Below, one piece after another: positions 61,479 through 64,000 of a stretch of 64,000 nt of DNA (positions are counted from its first letter, which is position 1; the number at the start of each line of letters is the position of its first letter). The stretch is from Chitinimonas arctica (GTDB lineage Bacteria; Pseudomonadota; Gammaproteobacteria; Burkholderiales; Chitinimonadaceae). The notes beneath the pieces are model-generated. The model worked only from the letters and a program-made list of their open reading frames with translations. It did not search any database and was not told where the DNA came from. The stretch lies in NCBI RefSeq assembly GCF_007431345.1, contig NZ_CP041730.1:1984001-2048000 (forward strand), read 5' to 3'. The position numbers and the translations under genes are program-made.

Positions 61479-62183
61479 TTAACAGCCGGTTTCCACCACG
61501 GTACTGCCCTTGAAACCGGTAGCGGCTTCGCTCAGCGGCATGCGGGCCTGCTTGCCGATATGGCGCAGCACCAGGTTGCGGGTGGCGCTTGCTTCGTTCC
61601 GCTCACGGCTGATGGCGGTGCGTACCCCCTTCTGCCGCACACCTTCCAGCCGCCGTTCCGCCGCCTCCTGGCTGGAGAACAGCCCCAGCGAAATCGCATG
61701 GTTCCAACGGGATCCATCGCTGACCACGAAGAAATCCTCCACCCCGATCGCCTTCAGTTGTTCGGCTTTCTTTTGCGCGTCCTCGGCCGACGGACGTGGC
61801 GGAATAAACACCCAGTAACGCTTGGGCGTGTCGGGCTCGCTGGTTTCGACCTTCACTTCGCCACCCAGCTTGAGTGCAGCCAGTTTCTTGCGGGCATTGG
61901 GCATATCCTCGGGCAGGATGCCGCGCCAGACAAAACAGCTCAGCGCCTGCTTGCCCGTGCTGTCGGCCGGTTTTTCCGGCGGGGCCACCGGCGCAGCGGC
62001 AGCTTCCGTCGCATCGGCCTCCGACTGGGCGACCACCGGCTTGGGTTCGCTACCGACGGTCTTCAAGGCATCCGCCTTGACTTCGCGCGCCTTCCAATCG
62101 ATGGGCGCGGGCGGCTCGGCCAGTTTGGTGTAGCCATAGAAGAGCAGATTGGCGATGACCAGCAGAATAAACAGCCACTTCAT
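61479..62183 (-). CDS. SPOR-domain membrane protein
   Basis: 234-residue bitopic protein: a membrane helix near 2-20 (WLFILLVIANLLFYGY), an Ala/Pro/Glu-rich linker and a C-terminal SPOR-like domain (YWVFIPP, ISLGLFSSQEAAERRLE) that in this family binds denuded peptidoglycan. It is downstream of coaX by 3 bases. Confidence 0.85.
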   Translation of the reverse strand: MKWLFILLVIANLLFYGYTKLAEPPAPIDWKAREVKADALKTVGSEPKPVVAQSEADATEAAAAPVAPPEKPADSTGKQALSCFVWRGILPEDMPNARKKLAALKLGGEVKVETSEPDTPKRYWVFIPPRPSAEDAQKKAEQLKAIGVEDFFVVSDGSRWNHAISLGLFSSQEAAERRLEGVRQKGVRTAISRERNEASATRNLVLRHIGKQARMPLSEAATGFKGSTVVETGC

Positions 62184-62186
62184 GGT

Positions 62187-62933
62187 TCAGGGTTCCAATT
62201 CGGCAAAGGCGAGCCTGGCCAGGCCGCGCAGCACCAGATTATCAACGGCCACCAGCCGCTCCGCCAGCGTATCGGCCAATAAGGGCGCCAGCCGCGCCGC
62301 ATCACCGCCTGACAGCAACACCGTGGCCGGCCTGCCGGTGTGCGCTTCCAGGCGGCGCAACATCGATTCGACCGTGCCGGCGAGCGCCAGCAGCGCACCA
62401 TTGACGATGGCCTGGCCGGTCGCGCGGGGAAAAGCGACCGCCTCGCCGTCGGGCAGCCCCAGGTCGGCGGTGCCCTGGGCCAGGGCCGTTCGCATCAGAC
62501 CAAAGCCCGGCACGATGACGCCACCGAGGAAGTCGCCCTCGGCGGTCAGCGCATCGACCGTCATGGCGGTCCCTGCCATGACCACGATGGCATCCCCTTG
62601 GCAAAGGGCGCGCGCGCCCAACATCGCGGCCCACCGGTCCGCACCCAACTGGCCGGGCTGCAGATAGCCGTTACGCAGTCCCGCCAGCTCCGCGGTGGGC
62701 TTTAGCCAGCGGACGGCCGGCGCGACCCGCTCCGCCAATTGTTCGGCAATGGCCGGTCCGGCCACATTGCACCCCAAAACCCGAAGCGGCGCCGGCCAGC
62801 CGGCCAAGTCCGCCACCCATGCCGCCAGATCGGTGTAGTACGCCATCCCTTGCGCGATAGGTCCGTCCGGTAGCTGCAAAGCCCACTTGAGCCGGCTATT
62901 GCCGGCATCCAGCAACAGGATCGGGGCGTTCAC
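62187..62933 (-). CDS. coaX: Type III pantothenate kinase CoaX
   Basis: 248-residue CoaX, first step of coenzyme A synthesis. ILLLDAGNSRLKWAL is the phosphate-1 motif, VMAGTAMTVDAL the second and LLSGGDA the third. The start is a GTG at 62931-62933 overlapping the birA stop (GTGA). The long frame that continues upstream is the shadow of birA. The birA-coaX pair is typical of betaproteobacteria. Confidence 0.92.
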   Translation of the reverse strand: MNAPILLLDAGNSRLKWALQLPDGPIAQGMAYYTDLAAWVADLAGWPAPLRVLGCNVAGPAIAEQLAERVAPAVRWLKPTAELAGLRNGYLQPGQLGADRWAAMLGARALCQGDAIVVMAGTAMTVDALTAEGDFLGGVIVPGFGLMRTALAQGTADLGLPDGEAVAFPRATGQAIVNGALLALAGTVESMLRRLEAHTGRPATVLLSGGDAARLAPLLADTLAERLVAVDNLVLRGLARLAFAELEP

Positions 62934-63901
62934 TGCGCTCTCCGCAGGCTGACTTCGCCGGCATGCACCTGCCGCTCGCCCGCCCGGGTCTGGAAACGCA
63001 AGGCACCATCGTTGGCCACGCCCAGCGCCAGGCCATCGAGCTGTTCGCCATTCGGCATCAGCAAGCGGGCGGGCACGCCCTGCATGGCGTGGCGGCTTTC
63101 CCACTCCGGCAGCAAAGGGGCAAAACCGGTTTGTTCGAAGGCCGGCAGCAGCACGGCCAGTTCCGCCAGCACCGCCGCCAGCAAGCGGTTGCGATCGCCG
63201 CTGTAGCCCAGCAGCGCCAAGGATTCGGCCGGTTGATCCAGACCGAGGCGCACCGACTCGGACAGCCGCATATTGAGGCCGATGCCGATCACCACGCTGG
63301 ATGGCCCATGCGCCTCGCCGGCCAGCTCGATCAGGATCCCGCCCAGCTTGGCGCCGGTAGCGGTCACGATATCGTTCGGCCACTTCAGCAGCGCCTCCGG
63401 CACGCCCAATACGGCCAATGCCCGCGCCACCGCCAGGCCCACCGCCAGACTGAGGCCGGACAAGTCGGCCACGCCCAGATTGAAGCGCCACAGCAACGAG
63501 AACATCAAGGCATCGCCGGGTTCCCCCTGCCAGCGCCGCCCCCGCCTGCCGCGACCGGCATGTTGCCGCTCGGCGGCATAGACTAGGCCGGCCGGGGCGC
63601 CCTGGGTGGCGGCGGCCATCAGCTCGGTGTTGGTGGAACCGATTTCGTCGAATACGCGTAGATCGAAGAAGCGCGCCCGCTCGCCCAGATGGCCGGCCAC
63701 CGTCGCTTCGTCCAGCCAGGCGATCGGCCGCGCCAGCCGGTAGCCGCGTCCCTTGACGGTGTGGACTTCCACGCCCAGCTCGGCGGCCCCCTTCATGGCC
63801 AGCGACACGCTGGCGCGGGATATCCCCAAGGCTTCGGCCAGCTCGGGACCGGGACGGAAGTGTTCGTGATCGAGCAGGCGCAAGCAGACGAAGGGATTCA
63901 T
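62930..63901 (-). CDS. birA: Biotin protein ligase/repressor BirA
   Basis: 323-residue bifunctional BirA: N-terminal winged helix (about 1-60; LAEALGISRASVSLAMKG) and ligase domain with GSTNTELM, GRGRRGRRW and LLKWPNDIV. It attaches biotin to the acetyl-CoA carboxylase carrier and can repress biotin genes. The start codon lies 2 bases after the previous gene's stop. Confidence 0.94.
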   Translation of the reverse strand: MNPFVCLRLLDHEHFRPGPELAEALGISRASVSLAMKGAAELGVEVHTVKGRGYRLARPIAWLDEATVAGHLGERARFFDLRVFDEIGSTNTELMAAATQGAPAGLVYAAERQHAGRGRRGRRWQGEPGDALMFSLLWRFNLGVADLSGLSLAVGLAVARALAVLGVPEALLKWPNDIVTATGAKLGGILIELAGEAHGPSSVVIGIGLNMRLSESVRLGLDQPAESLALLGYSGDRNRLLAAVLAELAVLLPAFEQTGFAPLLPEWESRHAMQGVPARLLMPNGEQLDGLALGVANDGALRFQTRAGERQVHAGEVSLRRAQ

Positions 63902-63903
63902 CG

Positions 63904-64000
63904 TCAGTCCGCCGCTACCCGGGTAAAGCGCGCGAATACCACGGTGCAGACAAATATCCAGACGCTCAAGGCCACTTCCAGCGAGGCCAGGTAGCGTATC
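63904..64000 (-). CDS. C-terminal end of a membrane protein (partial)
   Basis: The last 31 codons read IRYLASLEVALSVWIFVCT, then VVFARFTRVAAD and stop TGA at 63904-63906. One hydrophobic helix is clear. The frame is open to the window edge and ends 2 bases before birA. Family not identifiable from this piece. Confidence 0.6.
   Translation of the reverse strand, partial: IRYLASLEVALSVWIFVCTVVFARFTRVAAD

Noticed and set aside
62934..63491. Long N-terminal extension in frame with coaX
   Set aside because: It is the shadow of birA in another frame; coaX begins at the GTG 62931-62933 with the kinase motif right after.

Overview
The window is dense, GC-rich chromosomal DNA of a Gram-negative betaproteobacterium, most likely of the Neisseriales/Burkholderiales type. 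This rests on a complete outer-membrane lipid-transport (Mla) operon, a birA-coaX-SPOR block, a yicC/kinase/phosphatase/rph neighbourhood, a gmk-rpoZ-spoT block and an MSHA-type pilus machine. The genus cannot be fixed from the sequence alone. No rRNA, CRISPR array, prophage or intact insertion sequence was seen.

Layout. 1-3551 (minus): mlaFEDCB-mlaA, phospholipid retrograde transport. 3693-15778 (plus): a sigma-54 response regulator followed by a nine-gene MSHA/type II-like pilus assembly operon without pilin genes. 15790-18501: tRNA-Phe and tRNA-Thr with an orphan membrane-associated protein and a cyanovirin-N-like lectin. 18546-24008: a GbsR/MarR-type regulator with a perfect palindromic operator, a DCC-family protein, then a second operator copy in front of a DUF2269 / TIGR01777 epimerase / DUF4166 operon, followed by a glycosyltransferase and a membrane-anchored HIT-like protein. 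24027-34755: a complete trans-4-hydroxy-L-proline catabolic operon (AraC regulator, epimerase, three-subunit dehydrogenase, deaminase, semialdehyde dehydrogenase), an orphan substrate-binding protein, an aminopeptidase P and RidA.

34860-37079 holds the most striking gene. It encodes a 739-residue toxin-like protein with an eCIS-core (DUF4157-like) HExxH domain, a segment that closely matches the importin-beta-binding (IBB) domain of eukaryotic importin-alpha, a nucleoporin-like phenylalanine-glycine (FG) repeat tract, and a C-terminal region patterned like the nuclease-type ends of polymorphic toxins. The order suggests an effector built to enter the nucleus of a eukaryotic cell through the nuclear pore.

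37088-49258 (minus) carries housekeeping genes (hemW, rdgB, dusA, rph, PP2C phosphatase, Ser/Thr kinase). They are interrupted by an accessory block with a RES/Xre toxin-antitoxin pair, a MerR regulator with an FMN reductase, and an AT-richer 531-residue orphan protein with an internal duplication. 49403 onward: yicC, then a kaiC-kaiB operon ending in a PAS-PAS-GGDEF-EAL-receiver protein (50394-55138), linking a Kai-type module to cyclic di-GMP. 55740-64000: gmk, rpoZ, spoT, thiS-GNAT-thiG, trmB, a SPOR protein, coaX, birA and the 3' end of one more membrane protein.

How parts may fit together (inference): the GGDEF/EAL protein would change cyclic di-GMP, which the MshEN domain of the pilus ATPase could sense. 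The hydroxyproline operon with aminopeptidase P points to use of collagen-like peptides. The IBB/FG toxin, the lectin and the orphan proteins point to interaction with eukaryotic cells.
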